A DNA stretch of 64,000 bases from JAJTHJ01 sp046316025 (GCA_046316025.1 JBKCXU010000103.1:1-64000), one strand, 5' to 3'; positions 37,084-45,762 are shown, counted from the first letter of the stretch. A program made the numbers and translations. The notes: generated by a model not told the origin, from the letters alone.

Positions 37084-38217
37084 ATGAACCGCCGCCGCTT
37101 TCTGCAGATCGTCGCTGCCGCTGGCAGCGGCTTGCTGCTGTCCGCCTGCGACGACATCCCGGCGAGCGCCGTAGCACCGTGGCAGGGCCCGCCGGTCGAT
37201 GAGCGCGACATCCGTGTGCGCGCTCTCGCCTGGGCCTTGCTGGCGCCCAATCCGCATAACTTGCAGCCGTGGCTGGCCGACGTGCGCGTCGCCGACACGA
37301 TCACCCTGTCGCTCGATCCGCAGTGGAGCCTGCCGGGCACCGATCCGTACGGACGCCAGATCCTGATCGGCTGCGGCGGGTTTGTCGAATTGCTGCGCAT
37401 GGCGGCGGCGCAGGAGGGCTACGCGGCGCAGATCGCGTGGTTCCCCGACGGCGTGTTCGGCGAGCGGCTCGATACCCGGCCGTTCGCGCGCATCACGCTG
37501 GTACGCGCGCCGTCGGTGCTGCCCGACCCGCTGTTTGCCTACGTGCGCAAGCGGCGCACCAACCGCGCGCCGTACGAGGCGCGTGCCGTGGACGCCGCCG
37601 TGCAGCAGCGGATCGCCGCGGCGATCGACACGCCCGGCGTGCGCACGACCTTCAGCGCGGACGCAGCCCAGACGCAGCGCATCTCGGCCCTTGCCGCCGA
37701 CGGTTACCGCGTCGAGTGGGATACCCCGTCGGCGTTTGCCGACAGTGCGCGGGTGATCCGCCTTGGCGCCGACGCCGTCGCTGCCGAGCCGTCCGGCATC
37801 GCCGTGCATGGCACGGCCATCTGGTGGGGCAAACTGCTTGGTCTGGTCGGCCCCGAGGACATCGCCGACAGCCGCTCCAGCGGCGCCCAGCAGGGGCTCG
37901 CGCGCGTGATCGCCGCCGTGCAGGCGACTCCGCTGTGGGTCTGGCAGGCGACCGCGGACGACAGTCGCACTACGCAGGTCGCCGCCGGCCGCGCCTACCT
38001 GCGGCTCGACCTGGCCGCTGCCGCCGCGGGGGTAGCGATCCACCCCAACTCGCAGGCCTTGCAGGAGTTTCCCGAAATGCAGACGCTGTACGCCGAGATG
38101 CATCGGACGCTCGGCGTATCCCCGCCGCAGCGCGCGCAGATGCTGGCGCGGCTCGGATACGCGCCGCCGGTCGGCCCGGCGCCACGCCGGCCGGTACAGA
38201 AGCTGCTTCGCGGCTGA
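37084..38217 (+). CDS. Acg/nitroreductase-family putative lipoprotein with Tat signal
   Basis: The 377-residue protein belongs to the nitroreductase superfamily, Acg-like or twin-arginine nitroreductase group. LAPNPHNLQPWLADVR matches the FMN-binding start. RRTNRAPYEARAV and VAAGRAYLRLDLAAAAAGVA with HPNSQALQEFPE are also typical. The N-terminus MNRRRFLQIVAAAGSGLLL ends in LSAC, so it combines a Tat motif with a lipobox and may be exported folded with FMN and then lipidated. It is divergent from the AraC regulator. Substrate unknown. Confidence 0.83.
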   Translation: MNRRRFLQIVAAAGSGLLLSACDDIPASAVAPWQGPPVDERDIRVRALAWALLAPNPHNLQPWLADVRVADTITLSLDPQWSLPGTDPYGRQILIGCGGFVELLRMAAAQEGYAAQIAWFPDGVFGERLDTRPFARITLVRAPSVLPDPLFAYVRKRRTNRAPYEARAVDAAVQQRIAAAIDTPGVRTTFSADAAQTQRISALAADGYRVEWDTPSAFADSARVIRLGADAVAAEPSGIAVHGTAIWWGKLLGLVGPEDIADSRSSGAQQGLARVIAAVQATPLWVWQATADDSRTTQVAAGRAYLRLDLAAAAAGVAIHPNSQALQEFPEMQTLYAEMHRTLGVSPPQRAQMLARLGYAPPVGPAPRRPVQKLLRG

Positions 38218-38330
38218 CGCTGGACGGGTGTGGTGATACGCCGTGCGAGAATCAGCAGGAGTTCTCCGGGCCGGCTCGGCGTTGCCGACCCGCCTCATGC
38301 CCGGTTCGAGAACTGTCTCCGCCCGCACCC

Positions 38331-39140
38331 GTGACCGACGACACTCTGATCGCCGCCGAAGGCGTGACCTTCGGCTACGACGCCAGCCGCACGATCCTCA
38401 ACGACGTGTCGGTGCGTTTCGCCCGCCACAAGGTCACGGCGATCATGGGCGGCTCCGGCTGCGGCAAGACCACGTTGTTGCGGCTGATCGGCGGCGTGTA
38501 CCGCCCCAACACGGGCCGCGTGACCTTCGACGGCGAGGAGATCGACGCCGGCGACCGTGTGCAGGTGTTCCGCCTGCGGCGGCGGCTGGGGATGCTGTTC
38601 CAGTTTGGTGCGCTGTTTACCGATTTGACCGTGTTCGAGAACGTGGCCTTCCCCTTGCGCGAGCACACCGCGCTACCCGAGTCGATGATCCGCGACATCG
38701 TGCTGATGAAGCTCGACGCGGTCGGCCTGCGCGGCGCGGCGCGGCTGCGCATCTCCGAAGTCTCCGGCGGCATGGCGCGGCGCATTGCGCTGGCCCGCGC
38801 GATCGCGCTCGACCCGGAACTGATCATGTACGACGAGCCGTTTGCCGGACTGGATCCGATCAGCATGGGGGTGACCGCCAATCTCATCCGCAAGCTCAAC
38901 GACGCCACCGGCGCCACCTCGCTGATCGTCTCGCACGACGTGCAGGAGTGCTTCCTGATCTGCGACTACGCGTATCTGCTGTCGTCGCAAGGGCGGGTGG
39001 TGGCGCACGGCACGCCAACCGAGTTGCGCGCCTCGACCGAGCCCGAGGTGCGGCAGTTCGTCGATGGCGCGGCCGACGGGCCGGTGCGCTTCCACTACCC
39101 GGCGCCGCCGGCGGCGGTCGACTTCGGGTTGCGCGGATGA
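38331..39140 (+). CDS. mlaF: Phospholipid ABC transporter ATP-binding protein MlaF
   Basis: MlaF is the ATPase of the MlaFEDB complex that moves phospholipids between membranes to keep outer-membrane asymmetry. The 269-residue protein has Walker A MGGSGCGKTTLLR, Q-loop LFQFGALFTDLTVFENVAFP (the Mla-type GALF segment), signature VSGGMARRIALARAIA, Walker B LIMYDEPFAGLDP and switch His in IVSHDVQE. It starts at GTG 38331. It overlaps mlaE by 4 bp and heads mlaFEDACB. Confidence 0.95.
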   Translation: MTDDTLIAAEGVTFGYDASRTILNDVSVRFARHKVTAIMGGSGCGKTTLLRLIGGVYRPNTGRVTFDGEEIDAGDRVQVFRLRRRLGMLFQFGALFTDLTVFENVAFPLREHTALPESMIRDIVLMKLDAVGLRGAARLRISEVSGGMARRIALARAIALDPELIMYDEPFAGLDPISMGVTANLIRKLNDATGATSLIVSHDVQECFLICDYAYLLSSQGRVVAHGTPTELRASTEPEVRQFVDGAADGPVRFHYPAPPAAVDFGLRG

Positions 39141-39928
39141 CGGCGATCGCGGACAAACTGGCGTGGCTGGGCGAGCAGGCGTTGGGTGTGCTGCGCGCGC
39201 TCGGCGGAAACGCCTTTTTCTTCGTCGAACTGCTGGGCGCCACGCCGGCGGCGCTGCGGCGCTTTGGGCTGGTGGTGGCGCAGGTGCACGCGATCGGCAA
39301 CTACTCGCTGCTGATCATCGTCGCCTCGGGCCTGGCGGTGGGCTTCGTGCTCGCCTTGCAGATGTACTACGCGCTCGTGACCTACGGCGCAGCGGAGTCG
39401 CTCGGGCTGGTGGTCAATCTGGCGCTGGTGCGCGAACTGGGGCCGGTGGTCACCGCGCTGCTCTTTGCCGGACGCGCGGGCACCTCGCTCACCGCCGAGA
39501 TCGGTCTGATGAAGGCCGGCGAGCAACTGGCGGCGATGGAGATGATGGCGGTCGATCCGCGCAGCCGCGTGCTGGCGCCGCGGATGCTGGCCGGCACCAT
39601 CGCGATGCCGATTCTGGCCATCTTGTTTTCCGCAGTGGGCATACTCGGCGCCTGGGTCGTCGCGGTGCTGCTGATCGGGGTGGACGCCGGCAACTTCTGG
39701 TCGATCATGCAGGCGCGCGTCGATGTCTGGCGCGACGTCGGCAACGGCATCGTCAAGAGCTTCGTGTTCGGCATCATCTGCACCTTCGTCGCCCTCTACC
39801 AGGGCTACCAGGCGCAAGCCACGCCGGAAGGCGTAGCCCAGGCCACGACCCGCGCCGTGGTGATCGCCTCGCTCGCCGTGCTTGGCATGGACTTTGTATT
39901 GACCGCCTTGATGTTCTCCACTCCTTGA
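39137..39928 (+). CDS. mlaE: Phospholipid ABC transporter permease MlaE
   Basis: MlaE is the integral-membrane permease of the Mla system. The 263-residue protein has about five to six hydrophobic segments, with the family motif LGPVVTALLFAGRAGTSLTAEIGLMKAGEQLAAMEMM (coupling helix contacting MlaF) and a C-terminal VALYQGYQAQATPEGVAQAT loop. It overlaps mlaF by 4 bp and is followed 13 bp later by mlaD. Confidence 0.95.
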   Translation: MTAIADKLAWLGEQALGVLRALGGNAFFFVELLGATPAALRRFGLVVAQVHAIGNYSLLIIVASGLAVGFVLALQMYYALVTYGAAESLGLVVNLALVRELGPVVTALLFAGRAGTSLTAEIGLMKAGEQLAAMEMMAVDPRSRVLAPRMLAGTIAMPILAILFSAVGILGAWVVAVLLIGVDAGNFWSIMQARVDVWRDVGNGIVKSFVFGIICTFVALYQGYQAQATPEGVAQATTRAVVIASLAVLGMDFVLTALMFSTP

Positions 39929-39941
39929 TCCGCCGCCGCCG

Positions 39942-40421
39942 ATGACCAAGAAAAGTACCGAAGTGTTGGTGGGTTTGTTCGTGCTGCTCGGCATCCTCGG
40001 GCTGGTGTTCCTCGCGTTGAAGGCCGCCAATCTCGCGAGCTTCACCGGCGGCGGCGCCACCTACACGGTGACCGCGCGCTTCGACAACATCGGTGGGCTC
40101 AAGGTGCGCGCACCGGTCAAGAGCGCCGGCGTGACGGTGGGCCGCGTGACCTCGATCGCGCTCGACCCCAAGACGTTTCAGGGGGTGGTGACGATGGACC
40201 TCGAGCGGCGCTTTGCCTTTCCGGCCGACAGTTCGGCCAGCATCCTGACCTCGGGCCTGCTCGGCGACCAGTACATCGGCATCGCGCCCGGCGGCGACGA
40301 CAGGGATCTCGGCGCCGGCGACACGATCAAGCTCACCCAGTCGGCGGTGGTGCTGGAAAACCTGATCAGCCGGTTCCTGTTCAACCAGGCCGCCGAAGGC
40401 GGCGAGGCCAAGAAGGAGTGA
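39942..40421 (+). CDS. mlaD: MCE-domain lipid-binding protein MlaD
   Basis: MlaD forms a membrane-anchored hexamer with a hydrophobic pore that passes phospholipids. The 159-residue protein has an N-terminal anchor (STEVLVGLFVLLGILGLVFL) and a single MCE domain (YTVTARFDNIGGLKVRAPVK, VGRVTSIALDPKTF, SGLLGDQYIGIAPGG). It ends in a hydrophobic pore-forming helix (SAVVLENLISRFLF). Length is typical for single-MCE MlaD. Confidence 0.95.
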   Translation: MTKKSTEVLVGLFVLLGILGLVFLALKAANLASFTGGGATYTVTARFDNIGGLKVRAPVKSAGVTVGRVTSIALDPKTFQGVVTMDLERRFAFPADSSASILTSGLLGDQYIGIAPGGDDRDLGAGDTIKLTQSAVVLENLISRFLFNQAAEGGEAKKE

Positions 40422-40426
40422 CGGTC

Positions 40427-41173
40427 ATGAACGCCCTGCTACGTCGAGTCGCGCTGGCGCTGCTGGTCGCAGCCGCGAGCGGCTGCGCCACGCTGCCGCC
40501 CGACGCCGGCAAGAACCCGGACGACCCGTGGGAGGTCTACAACCGCAACGCGTCGGAGTTCAACCGGGGCATCGACACGCTGATCGTCAAGCCGCTGGCG
40601 GTCACCTACGAGACGCTCGTGCCGCAGCCGCTGCGCACCTGCGTCGGCAACATCCTCGACACCATCAGCACGGTTCCGACCGCGCTGAACAAACTGTTGC
40701 AGGGCGACCCCGACGGTTTCGGCGCCGGCATGTCGCGCGTGCTGCTCAACGCGACCATCGGCATCGGCGGCTGTTTCGATCCGGCCTCCGACTTCGACAT
40801 CCCCAAGCTGTACTCCGATTTCGGCGTCACGCTCGGCAAGTGGGGTGTGCCGGCGGGGCCGTACTTCGTGTTGCCGCTGCTCGGGCCGTCCACGGTGCGC
40901 GACGCAGCGGGCCGTATCCCTGGCGAGTTTCTTAACCCGCAGATCCAGCTGCGGCAGGCGTCGAGCAACCCGGTTTTCTTCACGCTCGACGTGCTCGATA
41001 CCCGCACCCGCCTGTTCCCGTTGGAAAAGCAACTCGACGACTCCGGCCTCGATCGCTACACGGCCGTGCGCGATGCCTTCCTGCAACGCCGCCGCACCCT
41101 GGTCGACCGCGAGGCGGTCGCGCCGCTGCCGGTGTACGAAGACCCCGGCGACGCCCCGCCGCCGGCCAAGTAA
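40427..41173 (+). CDS. mlaA: MlaA/VacJ outer-membrane lipoprotein
   Basis: MlaA sits in the outer membrane with porins, removes misplaced phospholipids from the outer leaflet and hands them to MlaC. The 248-residue precursor has a lipobox (AAASGCA) and the family sequence DPWEVYNRNASEFNRGIDTL, with PLRTCVGNILDTISTVPTAL, WGVPAGPYFVLPLLGPSTVRDAAG and LDVLDTRTRLF. An AAGGAG Shine-Dalgarno at 40413-40418 selects ATG 40427; a GTG at 40418 overlapping the mlaD stop is the alternative. Having mlaA inside the operon is usual in betaproteobacteria. Confidence 0.94.
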   Translation: MNALLRRVALALLVAAASGCATLPPDAGKNPDDPWEVYNRNASEFNRGIDTLIVKPLAVTYETLVPQPLRTCVGNILDTISTVPTALNKLLQGDPDGFGAGMSRVLLNATIGIGGCFDPASDFDIPKLYSDFGVTLGKWGVPAGPYFVLPLLGPSTVRDAAGRIPGEFLNPQIQLRQASSNPVFFTLDVLDTRTRLFPLEKQLDDSGLDRYTAVRDAFLQRRRTLVDREAVAPLPVYEDPGDAPPPAK

Positions 41174-41204
41174 AGTCGCGACTTTGATCAGAACGAGACC
41201 GACC

Positions 41205-41840
41205 ATGTGGACGCTACTTCGCGGCGCGTGCGCCGCATTGCTCCTTGCGCTGGCGCTGCCGGCGGCCGCGCAGGGCACCGCCAACGCCAGCGCCGCGCCC
41301 GACGCGCTGGTCGCGCGGATTTCCAACGAAGTGCTCGACGCCCTGCGCAACGACAAGGCGCTGCAGGGCGACCCTGTGCGCATCGCCGAGATGGTCGAAG
41401 CCAAGGTGTTGCCGCACGTGGACTTCGAGAAGATGACGCGGCTGGCGGTCGGTCTCGGCTGGCGGCAGGCGAGTGCCGAGCAGCGACAGACACTGGTACG
41501 CGAGTTTCGCAAGCTGCTGCTGTACACGTACAGCGGTGCGGTCACGCAGATTTCCGACCAGAACGTGGTCATGAAGCCGCTGCGCCAAGGCAGCAGCGCC
41601 GACGACGTTGTGGTTCAGTCCGAAATCGTCGCCTCCAAGGGCGCACCCGTGGCGCTCGACTACCGAATGGAGAAGACCGCCGCCGGCTGGAAGGTCTACG
41701 ACATCAACGTCGCCGGGGTGTGGCTGGTGGAGAGCTACCGTAACCAGTTCGGCCCCGAGGTCAAGGCCAATGGCGTCGACGGTTTGATCAAGTCGCTCAG
41801 CGAGCGCAATGCCCGGCTCGCCGCCGCGCGCAAGGCATGA
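41205..41840 (+). CDS. mlaC: Periplasmic phospholipid shuttle protein MlaC
   Basis: MlaC carries phospholipids across the periplasm between MlaA and MlaD. The 211-residue precursor has a signal peptide (GACAALLLALALPAAAQG) and a Tol_Tol_Ttg2 domain: VEAKVLPHVDFEKMTRLAVG, EFRKLLLYTYSGAVTQI, VALDYRMEKTAAGWKVYDIN and GVWLVESYRNQFGPEV. Length is typical. Its stop overlaps the STAS gene by 4 bp. Confidence 0.95.
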   Translation: MWTLLRGACAALLLALALPAAAQGTANASAAPDALVARISNEVLDALRNDKALQGDPVRIAEMVEAKVLPHVDFEKMTRLAVGLGWRQASAEQRQTLVREFRKLLLYTYSGAVTQISDQNVVMKPLRQGSSADDVVVQSEIVASKGAPVALDYRMEKTAAGWKVYDINVAGVWLVESYRNQFGPEVKANGVDGLIKSLSERNARLAAARKA

Positions 41841-42112
41841 AGATCGACGGGCGCGCGCTGACCAACCAGAACGCGGCGACTTGGCTCGCCCGCGGGCGCG
41901 CGGCGGTTGCGGGCGGCGATGTGCGCATCGATCTGTCCGACGTGCAGGCGGTGGACTCCGCCGCCGTCGCGTTGTTGCTCGACTGGCAGCGCGCGGCGCA
42001 GGCGCGCGGCGCCGCGCTCGATCTGGCCGGCGTCCCGACGGGCCTCGAAAGCCTGGCCCGCCTCTATGGGGTGAGCGCGCTGTTGGGCTTGCCCGAACCG
42101 GCCCGGCCCTGA
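41837..42112 (+). CDS. mlaB: STAS-domain protein MlaB
   Basis: The 91-residue single STAS-domain protein (DVRIDLSDVQAVDSAAVALL is the core strand-helix) matches MlaB, which binds MlaF and stabilises the transporter. It is the last gene of mlaFEDACB, with ATGA overlap to mlaC. A GC-rich hairpin with a T-rich tail follows and probably ends the operon. Confidence 0.9.
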   Translation: MKIDGRALTNQNAATWLARGRAAVAGGDVRIDLSDVQAVDSAAVALLLDWQRAAQARGAALDLAGVPTGLESLARLYGVSALLGLPEPARP

Positions 42113-42133
42113 GCCGTAAAATCGCGCTCTTGC

Positions 42134-42160
42134 TGGCCGCCTGCGGGCGGCCAATTTGTT
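42134..42160 (+). terminator. Terminator at the end of the mla operon
   Basis: A perfect 8-bp stem TGGCCGCC/GGCGGCCA with a 4-base loop is followed by ATTTGTTT. It lies 22 bp after the mlaB stop and just before the exporter ATPase gene, so it separates the two units. TAAAAT at 42116-42121 may be a -10 element for the next operon. Confidence 0.6.
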
Positions 42161-42167
42161 TCTGCCG

Positions 42168-43157
42168 ATGAATCCCGCCGCCATTGAAACGACTAACGTC
42201 GTCAAGCGCTACCCGCGCACGACGGCGCTCGACGGCGTCAGTCTGCGCGTGGAGCAGGGCGAGTTCTTCGGCCTGCTGGGACCCAATGGCGCCGGCAAGA
42301 CGACGTTGATTTCCATCGTCGCCGGGCTGGCGCGCGCCACCTCCGGCACCGCGTGCGTATTGGGGCACGACGTGACCGCCGACTACCGCGCCGCGCGCCG
42401 CGCGCTGGGTGTGGTGCCGCAGGAGCTGGTGTTCGACCCCTTCTTCACCGTGCGCGAGACGCTGCGCTTGCAGTCCGGCTACTTCGGCCTGCGCGACAAC
42501 GACGGCTGGATCGACGAGTTGCTCGACAACCTCGCGCTCACCGCCAAGGCGGAAACCAACATGCGCGCGCTGTCGGGCGGGATGAAGCGGCGCGTGCTGG
42601 TCGCGCAGGCGCTGGTGCACCGGCCGCCGGTGATCGTGCTCGACGAACCCACCGCCGGCGTGGACGTGGAACTGCGGCAAACACTCTGGCGCTTCATCCG
42701 CCGGCTGAACCGCGAGGGCCACACGATCGTGCTGACCACGCACTATCTCGAAGAAGCGCAGGAACTGTGCAGCCGAATCGCCATGCTCAAGGCCGGCCGC
42801 GTGGTGGCGCTGGACAGCACGCGCGCGCTGCTCGCCGGGCTGGAGGGCGTGCGGATGTCGTTCCGGCTGGCGGGCGAGTTGCCCGCGGCACTGGCCGGCA
42901 AGCTCGCCGAGCGCGACGGTGTGCGCGTCGCGTTGCGCTTGAGCGGCGCAGAAGAAGTCGAGTGCGCGCTCGGGGAACTGCGCATGGCCGGCGCGCGGAT
43001 CGAAGACCTGGAGGTCGGCCACGCCGATCTGGAGGACGTATTCCTGCAATTGACCTCCGACCGCCGCACGGGGGAGTCTTTTCTCCCCTCGCCCGCATCA
43101 GCGGGAGAGGGGCCGGGGGTGAGGGCATCGGGCCACCCAACAAGGCAAACCGCATGA
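42168..43157 (+). CDS. ABC-2-type exporter ATP-binding subunit (YadG-like)
   Basis: The 329-residue protein is an ABC ATPase: Walker A LLGPNGAGKTTLISI, Q-loop VVPQELVFDPFFTVRETLRL, signature LSGGMKRRVLVAQALVH, Walker B VIVLDEPTAGVD and switch LTTHYLEEAQEL. It pairs with the overlapping permease as a YadGH-type exporter found next to mla, bolA and murA. The last about 30 residues (ESFLPSPASAGEGPGVRASG) come from a palindromic repeat that entered the 3' end, so the native protein probably ended near residue 300. Start at ATG 42168; an upstream TTG at 42156 is less likely. Confidence 0.92.
   Translation: MNPAAIETTNVVKRYPRTTALDGVSLRVEQGEFFGLLGPNGAGKTTLISIVAGLARATSGTACVLGHDVTADYRAARRALGVVPQELVFDPFFTVRETLRLQSGYFGLRDNDGWIDELLDNLALTAKAETNMRALSGGMKRRVLVAQALVHRPPVIVLDEPTAGVDVELRQTLWRFIRRLNREGHTIVLTTHYLEEAQELCSRIAMLKAGRVVALDSTRALLAGLEGVRMSFRLAGELPAALAGKLAERDGVRVALRLSGAEEVECALGELRMAGARIEDLEVGHADLEDVFLQLTSDRRTGESFLPSPASAGEGPGVRASGHPTRQTA
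43085..43112. repeat. REP-like palindrome inside the 3' end of the exporter ATPase gene
   Basis: CCCCTCGCCCGC (43085-43096) pairs with GCGGGAGAGGGG (43101-43112) with one mismatch around ATCA. It is followed by GGCCGGGGGTGAGGGC, a layout common to dispersed betaproteobacterial repeats. It is translated here as the odd tail PSPASAGEGPGVRA of the ATPase. Confidence 0.7.
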
Positions 43158-44023
43158 GTGCCGAGACCCTCAAAGACACTAGGCCCCGGCCGCAGCCTGC
43201 CCCGGACGTCGTTAGTCCGGGGCCGGGGCGACCCACGATTGCCCCACAGGCGCAATCGTGGGTCGGCTTCCGCACGCTGCTCTACAAGGAAATGCTGCGC
43301 TTCTGGAAGGTCGCCTTCCAGACCATCGCCGCGCCGGTGCTCACCGGCGTGCTCTACCTGCTCGTCTTCGGCCAAGCGCTGGACAAGCACATCGAGGCCT
43401 TCCCCGGAGTCTCCTACATCGCCTTCCTGGTGCCGGGGCTGACGATGATGAGCGTGCTGCAAAACGCCTTTGCCAACTCCTCGTCGAGCCTGATTCAGTC
43501 CAAGATCACCGGCAACCTCGTCTTCATGCTGCTGCCGCCGCTGTCCAACGCGGAGTTCTTCGCCGCCTACGTGCTGGCCGCCATCGTGCGGGGGCTGGCG
43601 GTGGGGCTGGGCGTGTTCGCGGTCACGCTGTGGTTCGCGCCTTCCGCGCTGCTGGCGATGCAGGCACCGCTGTGGGTACTGGTCTTTGCGCTGCTGGGCG
43701 CCGCGCTGCTCGGCGTGCTGGGGTTGATCGCCGGCATCGTCTCCGACAAGTTCGATCAACTGGCCGCGTTTCAGAGCTTCATCGTGATGCCGGCGACGTT
43801 TCTGGCCGGCGTGTTCTACTCGGTGCACAGCCTGCCGACGCTGTGGCAGGCCGTGTCGCACGCCAACCCGTTTTTCTACCTGGTGGACGGCTTTCGCTAC
43901 GGCTTCTTTGCCCAGGCGGACGTCTCGCCCTGGGTGAGCCTGGCGGTGGTGCTGACCGCACTGGCCGTCACCACCGCCGCGGCCTACCGCATGATCGCCC
44001 GCGGCACCCGGATCAGGAATTGA
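43154..44023 (+). CDS. ABC-2-type exporter permease (YadH-like)
   Basis: The 289-residue protein has the ABC-2 permease fold with about six membrane segments (GVLYLLVFGQALDKH; NAEFFAAYVLAAIVRGLAVG; LWVLVFALLGAALLGVLGLI; FIVMPATFLAGVFYSVHSLP; SPWVSLAVVLTALAVTTAAA). VMPATFLAGVFYSVHSLP is the typical conserved motif. The N-terminal about 35 residues before WVGFRTLLYKEMLRFWKV are Pro/Gly-rich and come from two inverted repeats in the DNA. Overlaps the ATPase gene (ATGA). The substrate is unknown. Confidence 0.91.
   Translation: MSAETLKDTRPRPQPAPDVVSPGPGRPTIAPQAQSWVGFRTLLYKEMLRFWKVAFQTIAAPVLTGVLYLLVFGQALDKHIEAFPGVSYIAFLVPGLTMMSVLQNAFANSSSSLIQSKITGNLVFMLLPPLSNAEFFAAYVLAAIVRGLAVGLGVFAVTLWFAPSALLAMQAPLWVLVFALLGAALLGVLGLIAGIVSDKFDQLAAFQSFIVMPATFLAGVFYSVHSLPTLWQAVSHANPFFYLVDGFRYGFFAQADVSPWVSLAVVLTALAVTTAAAYRMIARGTRIRN
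43199..43263. repeat. Two tandem inverted repeats inside the 5' end of the permease gene
   Basis: The first is GCCCCGGAC/GTCCGGGGC (43199-43207 and 43215-43223, 7-base loop). The second is ACCCACGATTG/CAATCGTGGGT (43231-43241 and 43253-43263, 11-base loop), perfect over 11 bp. Both lie in frame within codons about 16-37 of the permease. Confidence 0.8.
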
Positions 44024-44024
44024 C

Positions 44025-44267
44025 ATGACCACTGCCGAATCCATCGAAGCGTCCATCGCCGCCGGTCTGGCGTGCGAGCAGTTGCAGGTCCGTGGCGACG
44101 GCCACCACTGGGAGGCGCTGATCGTCAGCCGCGCCTTCGAGGGCAAGACGCGCATCCAGCGCCACCAGGTCGTCTACGCCGCGCTCGGCGAGCGCATGCG
44201 CGAGGAGATCCACGCGCTGTCGATGAAGACGCTGACGCCGGCGGAGTACGCGGGAGCCGCGCGGTGA
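44025..44267 (+). CDS. ibaG: BolA-family protein (IbaG-like)
   Basis: The 80-residue BolA fold protein has the motif VRGDGHHWEALIVSRAFEGK with the conserved His residues used for Fe-S binding with monothiol glutaredoxins, and RIQRHQVVYAALGERMREEI. Its place just before murA and after the mla/ABC genes is the usual one for IbaG (YrbA). It starts one base after the permease stop. Confidence 0.92.
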   Translation: MTTAESIEASIAAGLACEQLQVRGDGHHWEALIVSRAFEGKTRIQRHQVVYAALGERMREEIHALSMKTLTPAEYAGAAR

Positions 44268-44486
44268 CGGCGCCGCTTTCACGCAAGTTTCACGGCGCAT
44301 GCATCGCCGCTTCGCCCGCGCCCGCCACGCTCCTCCTTGACGACCCGCCCCCGCGGGTCGCGTTGCGAGGACTGCCCGATGCGCGTCTCCGATATGCCCA
44401 CTCTGCCCGCGCGGCTTACGCGGCCGGTGTACTTTCGCGGCCCGGCGCCGCGCGTTGCCGCGCCGCTGCCGGCGCTTGACGCCCCC

Positions 44487-45749
44487 ATGGACAAACTGAA
44501 AATCACCGGCGGCGTGCCGCTTTGCGGCGAGCTCGCGATGAGCGGCGCGAAGAACGCCGCGCTGCCCGCGTTGGCCGCCGCGCTGCTGACCGCGGACGAA
44601 CTCGTCATCGACAACGTGCCGCAACTTGCCGACATCGCGACGATGAGCCGGCTGCTGCGCGGCATGGGCGTTGCGGTCGAGCGCCACGGCGCGCGCCTGA
44701 CGGTGAGCGCCGCGCAGGTGACCGCGACCGAAGCGCCGTACGAACTCGTCAAGACGATGCGCGCCTCGGTGCTGGTGCTGGGGCCGCTGCTGGCGCGCTT
44801 TGGCCAGGCGCGGGTGAGTCTGCCGGGCGGCTGCGCGATCGGCGCGCGGCCGGTCGATCAGCACATCAAGGGCCTGCGCGCGATGGGCGCGGAAATCGAC
44901 ATCGAGCACGGCTACATCGTCGCCCGCGCGCCGCGGCTGCGCGGTGCGCGCATCGCTACCGACGTGGTGACCGTGACCGGTACCGAGAACCTGATGATGG
45001 CCGCCGCACTGGCGGACGGCACCACCATCATCGAAAACGCCGCGCGCGAGCCGGAGGTCGGCGACCTGGCGCTGCTCCTCAACGCGATGGGCGCACGCAT
45101 CGCCGGCGCCGGCACCGACCGCATCGCGATCGAAGGCGTGGAGCGCCTGCACGGCGCCACGCACCGCGTGCTGCCCGACCGGATCGAGACCGGCACCTTT
45201 CTCGTCGCCGCTGCGGCGACCGGGCAGTTCGGTGGCGCCGACGTGACGCTGCGCAACGTTGCGCCCGGCACGCTCGATGCCGTGCTCGACAAGCTGCGCG
45301 AGGCGGGCTGCGAAGTCGCCAACAACGGCGACTGGATTCGCCTGCGGATGGACCGCCGCCCGCGCGCGGTGAGCGTCTGCACCGCCCCCTACCCGGACTT
45401 CCCGACCGACATGCAGGCGCAGTTCATGGCGCTGGATTGCGTGGCGGAGGGCACCGGCCGCATTACCGAAACGATCTTCGAGAACCGCGTCATGCACGTG
45501 CTGGAGCTGCAACGGCTGGGCGCCGACATCGCCATCGAGGGCCATACCGCGCAGGTCACCGGCGTGCCGCGGCTGTCGGGCGCGAAGGTGATGGCCACCG
45601 ACCTGCGCGCCTCCGCCGGCCTCGTGATCGCGGCACTCGCCGCCGAAGGCGAGACGGTCGTTGATCGCATCTACCACCTGGACCGCGGTTACGACCGGAT
45701 GGAGCAGAGGCTGGCGGCACTGGGTGCGAGAATCGAGCGGCAGAAGTAG
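44487..45749 (+). CDS. murA: UDP-N-acetylglucosamine 1-carboxyvinyltransferase
   Basis: MurA adds enolpyruvate from PEP to UDP-GlcNAc, the first committed step of peptidoglycan synthesis. The 420-residue protein has the N-terminal LKITGGVPLCGELAMSGAKN, SLPGGCAIGARPVDQHIKGL with the active-site Cys that is the fosfomycin target, and FPTDMQAQFMALDCVAEG. I start at ATG 44487 (MDKLKITGG), the family position; an open frame upstream to 44337 would add 50 unconserved residues. The 219 bp before it hold a small GC hairpin (44342-44359) and little else. Confidence 0.96.
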   Translation: MDKLKITGGVPLCGELAMSGAKNAALPALAAALLTADELVIDNVPQLADIATMSRLLRGMGVAVERHGARLTVSAAQVTATEAPYELVKTMRASVLVLGPLLARFGQARVSLPGGCAIGARPVDQHIKGLRAMGAEIDIEHGYIVARAPRLRGARIATDVVTVTGTENLMMAAALADGTTIIENAAREPEVGDLALLLNAMGARIAGAGTDRIAIEGVERLHGATHRVLPDRIETGTFLVAAAATGQFGGADVTLRNVAPGTLDAVLDKLREAGCEVANNGDWIRLRMDRRPRAVSVCTAPYPDFPTDMQAQFMALDCVAEGTGRITETIFENRVMHVLELQRLGADIAIEGHTAQVTGVPRLSGAKVMATDLRASAGLVIAALAAEGETVVDRIYHLDRGYDRMEQRLAALGARIERQK

Positions 45750-45762
45750 CCCCCTCTCCGCC

